A stretch of 52,249 bases of DNA, taken from the NCBI GenBank assembly GCA_002346435.1, contig DDZT01000018.1, positions 61,853-114,101 of the forward strand. The letters are read 5' to 3'. Shown here piece by piece: positions 44,997-52,249 of this stretch (the stretch's first letter is position 1; each line of letters starts with the position of its first letter). Made by a program: the position numbers and the translations under genes. This DNA is from Anaerolineales bacterium UBA3001. Lineage in GTDB: Bacteria > Chloroflexota > Anaerolineae > Anaerolineales > UBA11657. The notes under the pieces were generated by a model that was given only the letters and a program-made list of their open reading frames with translations, was not told where the DNA came from and made no database searches.

Positions 44997-45005
44997 ATTC
45001 TATCA
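44997..45005 (-). promoter_or_regulatory. Extended -10 promoter for the M23/envelope gene run
   Basis: The minus strand reads TGA-TAGAAT. The start near 44990 gives a leader of about 53 bases to the ATG at 44936 (or about 8 to the GTG at 44981). Confidence 0.45.
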
Positions 45006-45034
45006 GATTATTTAGAGCAGTATTTGTATAATTA

Positions 45035-45048
45035 TACACTTAGTGATG
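45035..45048. promoter_or_regulatory. 14-bp palindrome carrying TATAAT on both strands
   Basis: TGTATAATTATACA equals its reverse complement, so a perfect -10 hexamer reads outward on each strand (plus 45037-45042, minus 45041-45046). It lies between divergent envelope genes and could act as a symmetric bidirectional promoter core or as an operator. A TAGAAT at 45052-45057 is a second candidate -10 for the plus-strand gene, with almost no leader. Confidence 0.45.
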
Positions 45049-45065
45049 CGGTAGAATATTAATTA

Positions 45066-46673
45066 ATGAATTACAAGCAATTGTTTATAGCTGTGAAGCG
45101 ACTGCAGCAAAAGTTTCCCACGCTTCTCGAAGAGCATAGGCCTATCATGATGTTTGTTTTAATGGTATCAGCAAGTATTGCTTGTGTACGACATGAAGTT
45201 GGCAATATGGACGATATAGATGGAAGGGTTACTCCAGTGGGAAACAATGTTGATATTCCTCGGACGTTGCCTGGGACTTATATGCCAGGTGAGGTACGTG
45301 AGATAGTTTATTCTACTGTTGTTGTTAGTGGTACACCCACTCCTGATGCCACGCGTCCTGCGCAAGTAGTGCCGACAGTAAAGAATTATGTGGTTCAATC
45401 TGGCGACACTTTGAGTGCAATAGCACGTATGTATAAGGTGTCGGTTAAAACCCTGCGAGAAGCAAACAGTTTGCCGGCAAACGACATGTTGGTGTTAGGA
45501 CAATCCTTGGAAATACCAGATAATTATCTCCCATTAGGCTCTAATCATAAACTTATTCCTGACTCTGAACTAGTCTATGGTCCAGGTCAGATAGGATTTG
45601 ATATTACAGAGTATTTGAGCAAATGGGACAGTTATTTAAATACAGTTAGTGAAACAGACCATCGTGGTATTACTCGAAATGGGGCTGAAATTGTTAAGTA
45701 TGTATCTGAGAATTACTCAGTTAATCCTCGTTTATTGATTGCTATTTTAGAGCAACAAACTGGTTGGGTGATGGGGTCCAGTGCGGGTGATGTTTCGCTA
45801 ACATATCCCTTTGGATATGTTAGATCAGGATACAAAGGACTCTTAAGACAATTGTCGTGGGTGGCTGATACTCTAAATTATGGTTTTTACGGATGGAGAG
45901 AGGATGCTTTGCAAGTACTAGATTTGATAGATGGATCGCAGTTAGCAATTGCGCCTGGTATCAATGCTGGTACAGTGGCTGTACAATTTTATTTTAGTAA
46001 GATGTACTCTGCTGATGTCTGGCCCGACATTGTTGGTGAGAGTGGCTTTGATAGACTTTATACCGAAATGTTCGGTAGTGCGTTTGGATATGCCTATGAA
46101 CCGTTATTACCTGCATATTTGGAGCAGCCGGACTTTGAATGGCCTTGGGATAGAAATGAGGTATGGTATTTTACAGGAGGACCTCATGGAGGTTGGGATT
46201 CTGGTAGTGCTTGGGCGGGGATCGATTTTGGTCCACCTGACGGTGCAAGTGGATGTCAAGTTTCTCAAGCGTGGATACGTGCTTCTGCTGATGGGCAAAT
46301 AGTACGATCATCTGAAGGTGCAGTGGTTCAGGATTTTGATGGTGATGGGTATGAGCAAACCGGCTGGAACTTATTGTATATGCACATCTATTATGCTGAC
46401 AGAGTGCCAGTCGGGAAGATTTTGAAAACTGGCGACTTAATTGGTCACCCATCATGTGAGGGGGGTTATTCTAGTGCCACACACTTGCACTTTGCAAGGA
46501 AATATAATGGGGTATGGATTGCAGCAGATGATCCGGAAGTACCATTTAATCTCGATGGTTGGACGGCTGTATCAGCGCAAAGGGAGTATGATGGATGGCT
46601 TATGAAGGATGATAAATGGATAGAAGCTTTATACTATTCTAGCAGTATAAATTCAGTAATCTTATCTCCCTGA
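45066..46673 (+). CDS. LysM and M23-type domain lipoprotein
   Basis: 535 residues. Signal peptide with a probable lipobox SIAC (Cys40), a LysM domain at about 107-151 (NYVVQSGDTLSAIARMYKVS), a helical middle domain (about 170-355, YSVNPRLLIAILEQQTGWV) that recalls lysozyme-like or wall-binding modules, and a C-terminal M23-like domain. In the M23 part the usual HxxxD reads W-A-G-I-D (Asp387), while an upstream GGPHGGW offers His374; the HLH pair is intact (H473, H475). This variant occurs, as I recall, in other Chloroflexota proteins, so the domain may be active with a shifted ligand or may be a non-catalytic regulator. It is divergent from the two M23 lipoproteins. Confidence 0.83.
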   Translation: MNYKQLFIAVKRLQQKFPTLLEEHRPIMMFVLMVSASIACVRHEVGNMDDIDGRVTPVGNNVDIPRTLPGTYMPGEVREIVYSTVVVSGTPTPDATRPAQVVPTVKNYVVQSGDTLSAIARMYKVSVKTLREANSLPANDMLVLGQSLEIPDNYLPLGSNHKLIPDSELVYGPGQIGFDITEYLSKWDSYLNTVSETDHRGITRNGAEIVKYVSENYSVNPRLLIAILEQQTGWVMGSSAGDVSLTYPFGYVRSGYKGLLRQLSWVADTLNYGFYGWREDALQVLDLIDGSQLAIAPGINAGTVAVQFYFSKMYSADVWPDIVGESGFDRLYTEMFGSAFGYAYEPLLPAYLEQPDFEWPWDRNEVWYFTGGPHGGWDSGSAWAGIDFGPPDGASGCQVSQAWIRASADGQIVRSSEGAVVQDFDGDGYEQTGWNLLYMHIYYADRVPVGKILKTGDLIGHPSCEGGYSSATHLHFARKYNGVWIAADDPEVPFNLDGWTAVSAQREYDGWLMKDDKWIEALYYSSSINSVILSP

Positions 46674-46681
46674 TAAATATA

Positions 46682-47380
46682 ATGCGTAAATATATTCGCA
46701 AACAACCTGATGACATAAGGTTTATGTTTAACCTTGTTGCTCATCGTTATAATCTTATGAATAGCCTAATCACATTCGGATATGATAAATATTGGCGTCG
46801 TACTTTGCTAAATCAGACTAGATTGCCGAATAATGGACGTGTTTTGGATATCGGTACAGGTACAGGAGATCTTTTGTTAGAAATTGTACATGACAATACT
46901 GACATAATGTGTGTGGGCGCAGATTTTTCCGAGAACATGTTGAATGTAGCGCGTGCTCGTAGGAATGCAGATAGTGTTTGTTGGCTGGCCGCTGATTCGC
47001 TCAGTTTGTCGTTCCAAAAAAACAGTTTTGATGTAGTGATGTCGGCATTTCTCTTGCGTAATGTGGGCAATGTGACATCGGCACTAAAGGAACAATATCG
47101 TGTATTAAATAAAGGGGGAAACTTGTTGTGTTTGGATACTAGTCCATTTCGACACACATGGCTAAGATCGATGCTTAAGCCATATTTTTTTGGTGTGATT
47201 CCATTGTTAGGACAATTAATCTCTGGACATGGTGCTGCCTACAAATATCTTTCTGAATCAACGGATAAGTTCTTGTCAGCTGAGGATTTGGCAGAATTAA
47301 TGTCTAGTATTGGTTTCAGAAATGTCGGTTTTAGCAAGGTGATGTTGGGGTCGGTAGCGTTTCATTGGGGTATGAAATGA
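46682..47380 (+). CDS. menG: Demethylmenaquinone methyltransferase
   Basis: SAM-dependent methyltransferase of the UbiE/MenG family, which adds the ring methyl in menaquinone synthesis. The 232 residues contain FNLVAHRYNLMNSLITFGYDKYWRR split by two family signatures: VAHRYNLMNSL near the start and the SAM loop VLDIGTGTGDLLLE. SAFLLRNVGNVTSALKE is the conserved mid-domain motif. In an organism of this type the substrate is more likely demethylmenaquinone than the ubiquinone precursor. It starts eight bases after the LysM-M23 gene and ends in an ATGA overlap with the next methyltransferase. Confidence 0.9.
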   Translation: MRKYIRKQPDDIRFMFNLVAHRYNLMNSLITFGYDKYWRRTLLNQTRLPNNGRVLDIGTGTGDLLLEIVHDNTDIMCVGADFSENMLNVARARRNADSVCWLAADSLSLSFQKNSFDVVMSAFLLRNVGNVTSALKEQYRVLNKGGNLLCLDTSPFRHTWLRSMLKPYFFGVIPLLGQLISGHGAAYKYLSESTDKFLSAEDLAELMSSIGFRNVGFSKVMLGSVAFHWGMK

Positions 47381-48150
47381 ACCAGTATTCTAACCAAGCT
47401 GCTTTAAGAGGAGAGCCTTCCTATTTATGGAGAGAAGGTCAGCAGCGACGTTTGCAAATGATACTATCTGCACTACCTGTACACTCTGCTAGTCGTATCT
47501 TAGTAGATGGATGCGGATTGGGTATGTATGTGCGTGAGTTGAGTAAATATTATAAAAGTGTACATGGACTTGATATTGAAGTATCACGTTTGACATCTTC
47601 CGTTGTTGATTCAGACCTTTTGGTTGCTGGTCAGTGTGAATATTTGCCGTATTCGGATGGGTGCTTCGATTATGTTATTTCTCACGAAGTTCTAGAACAT
47701 GTTCAAGATGACAATATAGCGGCCAATGAAATTATACGTGTGTTGCGGATGCCTGACAAAGAAAACGGTGTTGGTGGAGGACGAGCTATAATTTTTGTTC
47801 CGAACCGTTGGTATCCTGTGGAAACACACGGAATTTATTGGCGAGACAAATATCATTTCGGTAATGTACCTCTTATTAATTATTTACCTAATGCTTTGCG
47901 CAATATTTTGGCACCACATGTGCGCACTTACTTGCCTTCCGAAATCAGAAGTTTGTTTAGTGAACATCAGGTAAAAATTGTTTCACATACAGTAATTTTT
48001 GGGGGATATGACAATATTGTGCGTAAATGGGGTGTGCTTGGTAGGATGATCAGATATGGACTACAGGCTCTTGAGGGCACTGTTTTACGATGGTTAGGTT
48101 TATCGCATGTGCTTGTTATAGAAAGGAAATTGCCAGAATTAGGCGACTAA
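47377..48150 (+). CDS. SAM-dependent methyltransferase, class I
   Basis: About 257 residues. A Rossmann methyltransferase core (Methyltransf_11 type) has SAM loop RILVDGCGLGMYVRELSKYY, acidic VHGLDIEVSRL, and FDYVISHEVLEHVQDD. The C-terminal part (VPNRWYPVETHGIYWRDKYHF) is typical of methyltransferases that act on sugars, lipids or glycans, but the substrate is unknown. ATG at 47377 is preferred: it overlaps the stop of menG as ATGA, whereas a TTG at 47365 would only add four residues. Co-transcribed with menG. Confidence 0.82.
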   Translation: MNQYSNQAALRGEPSYLWREGQQRRLQMILSALPVHSASRILVDGCGLGMYVRELSKYYKSVHGLDIEVSRLTSSVVDSDLLVAGQCEYLPYSDGCFDYVISHEVLEHVQDDNIAANEIIRVLRMPDKENGVGGGRAIIFVPNRWYPVETHGIYWRDKYHFGNVPLINYLPNALRNILAPHVRTYLPSEIRSLFSEHQVKIVSHTVIFGGYDNIVRKWGVLGRMIRYGLQALEGTVLRWLGLSHVLVIERKLPELGD

Positions 48151-48192
48151 ATATTAGAGATGGTTTTAGTTTACTAGTACTATAATCACAAA

Positions 48193-51100
48193 ATGCCTAA
48201 CGCAATACATATTGTTCGCGACAGGCGCGCACGTCGTCGTCGTGCCAAAAGTGGTCTACGTAGTATGCGGCCGTGGTTTGTTGGCTTGTTGCTAATGGCT
48301 GTAATGATTATTTTTGCGTCTATTACTGCTGGAGCCGTAATAGTGCTGGGAGTATATTCTGAGGTTGTTGTTGATTTGCCTAGTGCTGCGTCTCTGGAAT
48401 TAGCATTTCATACTTCCAGTAACCAGTTTTTTCAGACTACAAAGGTTTTTGATCGTACTGGCCAGAAGGTTTTGTACGAAGTGATTGATCCTCGTGCTGG
48501 AGATAGGCAGTGGTTAGATCTTGAGCAGATACCAGTGCGTTTCCAGACGGCTACTATATCCATAGAAGACAAAACTTTTTATCAAAATGCAGGTTACGAC
48601 CTACTTGGTATGTTAAGGGCTTTTGGTGCCAACTTAAGCAGACCAATTTGTGTATTGCGCCCTGAGGATTGTCCCGGTCTTATCCAAGGTGGGAGTACTA
48701 TTACTCAACAGTTAGTAAAAAATGTGATTATTGCTCCTGGTATGTATGCGGACACCAGTTACTCTCGTAAGTTGCGTGAAGTGCTAATTGCACGTGAAGC
48801 TACGACAAGATACAACAAAGCACAAATACTTGAGTGGTACCTAAATACTAATTTCTATGGGAATCTTGCTTATGGAATAGATGCAGCATCAAGAGTATAT
48901 TTTGGAAAGCCTGCAGTGCAACTGAGTTTGTCTGAGAGCGCATTGTTAGCCTCGATTCCGCAGTCACCAGGTCTAAATCCAATTGATGCTCCTGAATCAG
49001 CAAGGAAGCGACAGGTTTTAGTTTTAGATTCGATGTTAGAACAAGGTTATATTTCTGATGAAGATGTACGTGCAGCTCTCGCTGATGATGTTTTTGCCAG
49101 GTTGCAACCGGCAAGTAGTCGATTTAACATTGATGCTCCACATTTTGTTTTCCATGTATTAAATGAGGCTGAATCGTTATTAGGGGAGGATTTAGTCCAG
49201 CGCGGTGGTTTGCGCATCACCACTACATTAGATCTTGATTTACAGCAACAGGTAGAGTGTGTTGCTCGTACTCACGTTGACCGTCTAAGTGGTTTAGATC
49301 CAAATACAGTTGTATCAACGTCTGACAGTAGTGATTGTAAGGCGGCGGCATATTTACCGCCCATCGCTAGCAAATATGTAGGTGTTGATCGTAACGTTAG
49401 TAACGTGGCGGTTGTTGTACAAGATCCGGGAACCGGTGAGATACTATCGATGCTTGGTTCTTATGATTACTGGAATCGTGCCATAGATGGTAGTTATAAT
49501 GTAGCTACAACTGGATTGCGTCAACCTGGTTCTACAATCAAGCCTTTTACCTATCTCACTGCATTTTCACAGGGATATACTCCTGCTAGCATGGTGCTCG
49601 ATGTAAGGACAGCATTCCCATTAGATTCTGGTGTTTCATATGTGCCCGAAAATTATGATCGCTCTTTTAGTGGCCCCGTTAGCTTTCGTACAGCACTTTC
49701 TCAATCACTCAATGTACCTGCAGTAAAAGTAATGACCATGGTGGGTGTAGATAATGTACTCCGCACTGCTCATAAATTAGGGATTAATTCATTGGATGGT
49801 GATACTGACAATTATGGTCCAGCTTTAACTTTAGGTGGAGGTGAAGTCAGCTTGATGGATCTAACCTATGCTTATAGTGTGTTTGCTAATAATGGAATTA
49901 TGTCTGGTAAACCTGCGCATGAATCTCAGATTCGAACTGGTTTTCGATCTTTGGATCCTGTTGCGATTCTTAACATTAAGGACAGGGATGGTAGTGTATT
50001 GACATACTGTGGAATGGACGGCGAATCATCCTGTGAGTTTACAGGTCCTGATACCCAACCCGTACTTAGTCCTGAACTAGCTTATTTGATGAATCATGTT
50101 CTTTCTGATGAACGATCTCGCATTCCTGCTTTTGGTCATCCTAATTCTTTGGAGTTGGGACGTCCCGCTGCGGCCAAAACTGGCACAACAAACAATTATG
50201 TTGATAGCTGGACTGCAGGTTACACACCTCATTTAGTGGCTGGAGTTTGGGTAGGAAATAATGACTCCACAGGAATGCTAGAGGTTACCGGGTCTAATGG
50301 AGCCGCTCCTATTTGGAATGCCGTCATGACTTATGGCGTGCGTTCTATGAATCTTGCACCTATTGGATGGGATCGTCCTGTAGGTATTAAGGAGACTAAA
50401 GTATGTTATCCATCCGGTTTGTTACCAACTGATGACTGTCAGGATATTGTTCGCGAGGTATTTGTCATTGGAACTGAGCCGGTCTCCCTGGACGACATAT
50501 GGCAGTCGTTTAAGATTAATAGAGATACCGGTAAGTTAGCGACTGTTTATACGCCGCCAGAGTTAATTGAAGATAGAGTTTTTCAGATTCTTCCTTCAGG
50601 GGCTGCTGATTGGATTGTAAATGAGGGTATACCACAGCCGCCATACGAGTATGATACGGTTCAAGGGAATGAGCAAGCTGCAACTATGGAAGCAGCCGAA
50701 ATTGCTTTACCTCTACCATTTGATTATGTAAGAGGAAATGTTTCTATAGAAGGTTCTGCAACAGGCAATGACTTTCAATACTATCGATTACAGTATGGAC
50801 AAGGCATGAATCCAGATAAGTGGTCTCAGCTTGGAGAAGACAATTATGAAAGAGTAGATGACGGTGTTTTACAACAGTGGGATACTACTGGATTGTCTGG
50901 ACTATATACTCTACAGCTGCTACTAATACGGAATGATCAACAATTTGACATCTCTACAGTCCAGGTGACAGTAGACAATGAGCCTCCTGTTGTTAGTATA
51001 ACTGCCCCATGGGCTGGACAGGTTGTCAATATTGATGAAGAGTCGATTGTCATTCAACCAGATGTCAGCGATGATTTCTCAGTGGCTTTTGTAGAAATAT

Positions 51101-51258
51101 GGGTTGATGACAAACAAGTTGAAACTAGGACAATTGCTCCTTTTGCTACGCGTTGGAAAATAGATACATTGGGTTCACATACTATTCATATTCGTGCGGC
51201 TGACGCAGCTGGAAATGTTACTCGGAGTGAAGATGTACCTATTTTTGTTCAGCGTTAG
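48193..51258 (+). CDS. Class A penicillin-binding protein (PBP1A type)
   Basis: Bifunctional peptidoglycan synthase, 1021 residues. An Arg-rich cytoplasmic tail and one membrane helix (about 31-58) precede the GT51 glycosyltransferase domain: catalytic Glu125 in SIEDKTFYQNAGYD, and GGSTITQQLVKN. The transpeptidase domain has STIK (Ser447, Lys450), SLN (505-507) and KTGT (662-665), all intact. A C-terminal extension of about 270 residues ends with an Ig-like beta domain (VDNEPPVVSITAPWAGQVV) that is often seen in Chloroflexota PBPs. It follows the methyltransferase by 42 bases and may be transcribed with it. Confidence 0.95.
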   Translation: MPNAIHIVRDRRARRRRAKSGLRSMRPWFVGLLLMAVMIIFASITAGAVIVLGVYSEVVVDLPSAASLELAFHTSSNQFFQTTKVFDRTGQKVLYEVIDPRAGDRQWLDLEQIPVRFQTATISIEDKTFYQNAGYDLLGMLRAFGANLSRPICVLRPEDCPGLIQGGSTITQQLVKNVIIAPGMYADTSYSRKLREVLIAREATTRYNKAQILEWYLNTNFYGNLAYGIDAASRVYFGKPAVQLSLSESALLASIPQSPGLNPIDAPESARKRQVLVLDSMLEQGYISDEDVRAALADDVFARLQPASSRFNIDAPHFVFHVLNEAESLLGEDLVQRGGLRITTTLDLDLQQQVECVARTHVDRLSGLDPNTVVSTSDSSDCKAAAYLPPIASKYVGVDRNVSNVAVVVQDPGTGEILSMLGSYDYWNRAIDGSYNVATTGLRQPGSTIKPFTYLTAFSQGYTPASMVLDVRTAFPLDSGVSYVPENYDRSFSGPVSFRTALSQSLNVPAVKVMTMVGVDNVLRTAHKLGINSLDGDTDNYGPALTLGGGEVSLMDLTYAYSVFANNGIMSGKPAHESQIRTGFRSLDPVAILNIKDRDGSVLTYCGMDGESSCEFTGPDTQPVLSPELAYLMNHVLSDERSRIPAFGHPNSLELGRPAAAKTGTTNNYVDSWTAGYTPHLVAGVWVGNNDSTGMLEVTGSNGAAPIWNAVMTYGVRSMNLAPIGWDRPVGIKETKVCYPSGLLPTDDCQDIVREVFVIGTEPVSLDDIWQSFKINRDTGKLATVYTPPELIEDRVFQILPSGAADWIVNEGIPQPPYEYDTVQGNEQAATMEAAEIALPLPFDYVRGNVSIEGSATGNDFQYYRLQYGQGMNPDKWSQLGEDNYERVDDGVLQQWDTTGLSGLYTLQLLLIRNDQQFDISTVQVTVDNEPPVVSITAPWAGQVVNIDEESIVIQPDVSDDFSVAFVEIWVDDKQVETRTIAPFATRWKIDTLGSHTIHIRAADAAGNVTRSEDVPIFVQR

Positions 51259-51315
51259 TATCTACTCGGTCTAGATTTACCACGGTTTTTTAATACTCAA
51301 TATAGAATTGATAAT

Positions 51316-51328
51316 GCTATTCAATAGC
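51316..51328. promoter_or_regulatory. 13-bp inverted repeat GCTATT-C-AATAGC
   Basis: Six-base arms with one central base, about 30 bases upstream of the -35 of the Fur-family gene. The arms equal the outer part of the repeat at 51396-51420, so both could be read by the same protein. Confidence 0.35.
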
Positions 51329-51356
51329 AATAATGTAATTTACTATTAACATTTGT

Positions 51357-51385
51357 TTGATTTAGGCAAAAGTTTGTGTTATGAT
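51357..51385 (+). promoter_or_regulatory. Promoter of the Fur-family gene
   Basis: TTGATT at 51357-51362 and TATGAT at 51380-51385 are 17 bases apart, with TGT directly before the -10. The start near 51392 leaves a leader of about 100 bases holding two inverted repeats. Confidence 0.6.
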
Positions 51386-51395
51386 TGCCACTATT

Positions 51396-51420
51396 GCTAT
51401 TGCGAATCAATTGCAATAGC
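51396..51420. promoter_or_regulatory. Inverted repeat GCTATTGC-N9-GCAATAGC, operator candidate
   Basis: Perfect 8-base arms lie just downstream of the predicted start of the Fur-family transcript. That position suits autoregulation by a dimeric regulator. It does not match the iron Fur box exactly; the TTGC/GCAA halves may reflect zinc- or peroxide-type specificity, which cannot be decided here. Confidence 0.5.
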
Positions 51421-51443
51421 TGTTTGTTCTCACAAATTGTATG

Positions 51444-51473
51444 ATTAATGTAATAGTTATACAGTACATTAAT
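51444..51473. repeat. Inverted repeat ATTAATGTA-N12-TACATTAAT in the fur leader
   Basis: Perfect 9-base arms are separated by 12 bases and end about ten bases before the ribosome binding site (AGAGG, near 51484). It may be a second operator, or an RNA hairpin affecting translation of the regulator. Confidence 0.5.
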
Positions 51474-51493
51474 GACAAAGTCAGAGGTGTAAG

Positions 51494-51943
51494 ATGGAAT
51501 CAAAAAATTCTCTTGAATCACGTTTAAGGGCTGCAGGTCGAAGGATGACGCCTCAGCGCAAACTTATTCTTTCTATACTAGATCAAACTGGAGATCATCT
51601 GGACGCGGAAGAGGTGTACAGAAGAGCCAAGCAACAAAATAGCAATTTGAATATTGCGACCGTGTATAGGACGCTTAGTATTCTCAAGGATATGGAATTA
51701 ATTGAGCAGCGCTATTTTGCTCGTGATCATAATGTAGAGTATTATGAATCGGTTAATAAAGGTGAGCATTACCATTTTACATGCCTTGGCTGTCGTAAGA
51801 TCATAGAAGTTGAAACCCCCAAGATTGTTCAAGTCCAAAAAGAATTTTCGGCATTAACTGGCGCGAAATTCACTCATGCTTGTGTGTGTTTTGAGGGTTA
51901 TTGTGCTAACTGTGTTAATGATGAAGAAAATTTGACATTGTGA
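51494..51943 (+). CDS. Fur-family transcriptional regulator (Fur/Zur/PerR)
   Basis: 149-residue metal-dependent repressor. The winged-helix domain has RMTPQRKLILSIL, HLDAEEVYRRAKQQ and the recognition helix IATVYRTLSILKDMELI. The dimerisation domain carries the metal site EHYHFTCLGC with further His and Glu, and a structural zinc site of two CxxC pairs (CLGC, CANC). Whether it senses iron, zinc or peroxide is not clear. A good ribosome binding site (AGAGG) supports the ATG. Downstream lies an ABC-type lipoprotein gene with a palindrome in its upstream region, which could be a regulated metal uptake system. Confidence 0.92.
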   Translation: MESKNSLESRLRAAGRRMTPQRKLILSILDQTGDHLDAEEVYRRAKQQNSNLNIATVYRTLSILKDMELIEQRYFARDHNVEYYESVNKGEHYHFTCLGCRKIIEVETPKIVQVQKEFSALTGAKFTHACVCFEGYCANCVNDEENLTL

Positions 51944-51993
51944 TTTAAGCGTTATCCACTTAGGTATTACTACATAGTCAACATATTATATAT

Positions 51994-52005
51994 ATCAATA
52001 TTGAT
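51994..52005. promoter_or_regulatory. 12-bp palindrome ATCAATATTGAT upstream of the last lipoprotein gene
   Basis: A perfect palindrome between the Fur-family gene and the lipoprotein gene. It has the AT-rich, symmetric look of a Fur-type operator but no exact match to a known box. Confidence 0.3.
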
Positions 52006-52096
52006 CAGGAGAGTGTTAATGTAAATAATTATTATATTTTGTTGTTTTAATGTTGCGTTTTACCAGAAAAAAATTTTTTAGGAGGCAAATAGCTAT

Positions 52097-52249
52097 ATGT
52101 ATAAGATTGGATTTCAGAACACTGTTAGTAGTACAAAAATGATATTGTATTCATTAATAGTTTCTAGTTTGTTTGTAGCATCTTGTCAGCCCGAAGTAGT
52201 AGAGGTTGTCAAGGAGGTTCCTGTTGAAAAGGTGGTAGAGGTCGAAAAG
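52097..52249 (+). CDS. Lipoprotein, probable ABC transporter substrate-binding protein (5' end only)
   Basis: Fifty-one codons are visible before the window ends. The signal peptide ends in the lipobox LFVASC with the lipidated cysteine at residue 30. The mature N-terminus is a Val/Glu/Lys repeat (EVVEVVKEVPVEKVVEV), which in Chloroflexota is typical of ABC transporter solute-binding lipoproteins, often for peptides, sugars or metals. The ATG is supported by an AGGAGG ribosome binding site ending at 52085. The family proper lies outside the window, so the function is inferred only from this leader and from the neighbouring Fur-type regulator. Confidence 0.7.
   Translation, partial: MYKIGFQNTVSSTKMILYSLIVSSLFVASCQPEVVEVVKEVPVEKVVEVEK

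Noticed and set aside
48565..48610. Loss of histidine in the glycosyltransferase motif of the class A PBP (EDKTFYQNAGYD)
   Set aside because: Asn at this position occurs in many functional class A PBPs, and catalytic Glu125 and the GGSTITQQ motif are intact.
51259..51300. Intrinsic terminator after the PBP gene
   Set aside because: A T-rich run (TTTTTT) occurs, but the sequence before it forms only a weak, imperfect stem.
51941..52024. Readthrough of the TGA at the end of the Fur-family gene, which leaves about 27 open codons
   Set aside because: The extension is AT-rich with no family match, and no SECIS-like hairpin lies at the right distance. It looks like chance openness.
1..52249. CRISPR arrays, insertion sequences, integrases or prophage genes
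   Set aside because: No regularly spaced repeats, transposase or integrase sequences, or phage structural genes were seen; the window reads as stable chromosome.

Overview
The window is a gene-dense, AT-rich bacterial chromosome segment (GC roughly 40 percent by eye) with about 43 protein genes, one tRNA and no visible transposase, prophage, CRISPR array or rRNA. Several traits point to Chloroflexota, probably a marine or SAR202/Dehalococcoidia/Anaerolineae-like lineage. Exported proteins carry Thr/Pro-rich (TPTP-type) linkers and LysM domains, the MurJ N-terminus has a VPDLIFHVIAGGALGSAF-type sequence, there is a two-gene methylmalonyl-CoA mutase B12-subunit/MeaB unit, and the last partial gene is a lipoprotein whose mature N-terminus is a Val/Glu/Lys repeat. 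No outer-membrane genes are seen. The lineage is an inference, not a proven assignment.

Layout. 1-4072: a partial phosphohexomutase (-), divergent from xseA-xseB (exonuclease VII), then murJ (-). 4073-4532 is the only gene-free stretch over 300 bases. 4533-8077: a secreted TSP3/beta-gamma-crystallin/LysM protein, a pentapeptide-repeat protein, a membrane-anchored protein, a small unknown protein and a Nudix hydrolase. 8221-14695: dnaE and two tandem CNNM/CorC-type CBS membrane proteins. 14973-16727: a B12-binding radical SAM protein facing a small winged-helix regulator. 16889-22728: the heat-shock operon hrcA-grpE-dnaK-dnaJ-prmA (-) behind a CIRCE operator. 22862-29508: B12 subunit, meaB, prs and a very long secA (+). 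29527-30460: fpg and tRNA-Asn. 30643-35300: a TPP-riboswitch-controlled thiamine uptake and pyrophosphokinase operon (-). 35413-39142: polA and an EamA transporter. 39148-46673: an envelope cluster (LysM glycosidase, AI-2E-type permease, lipoprotein, two M23 lipoproteins, LysM-M23 lipoprotein). 46682-52249: menG, a second methyltransferase, a class A PBP, a Fur-family regulator and the start of a lipoprotein.

The strongest discovery is at 16383-16419. The radical SAM gene reaches TGT then an in-frame TGA followed by GCA GAA CCT, spelling Cys-Sec-Ala-Glu-Pro, with a 7-bp hairpin whose apical loop begins with G about 22 bases after the TGA. This fits a bacterial SECIS. The gene is best read as a selenoprotein of the CUAEP-tail radical SAM type, ending at 16415 rather than 16388.

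Other notable structures are a perfect 46-bp palindrome inside the signal-peptide codons of the LysM glycosidase (40512-40557), a 44-bp bulged inverted repeat upstream of murJ, a SecA of 1399 residues, operator-like repeats around the Fur-family gene, and a recurrent extended -10 promoter (TGn before a TATAAT-like hexamer) at about ten genes, two of which look leaderless.
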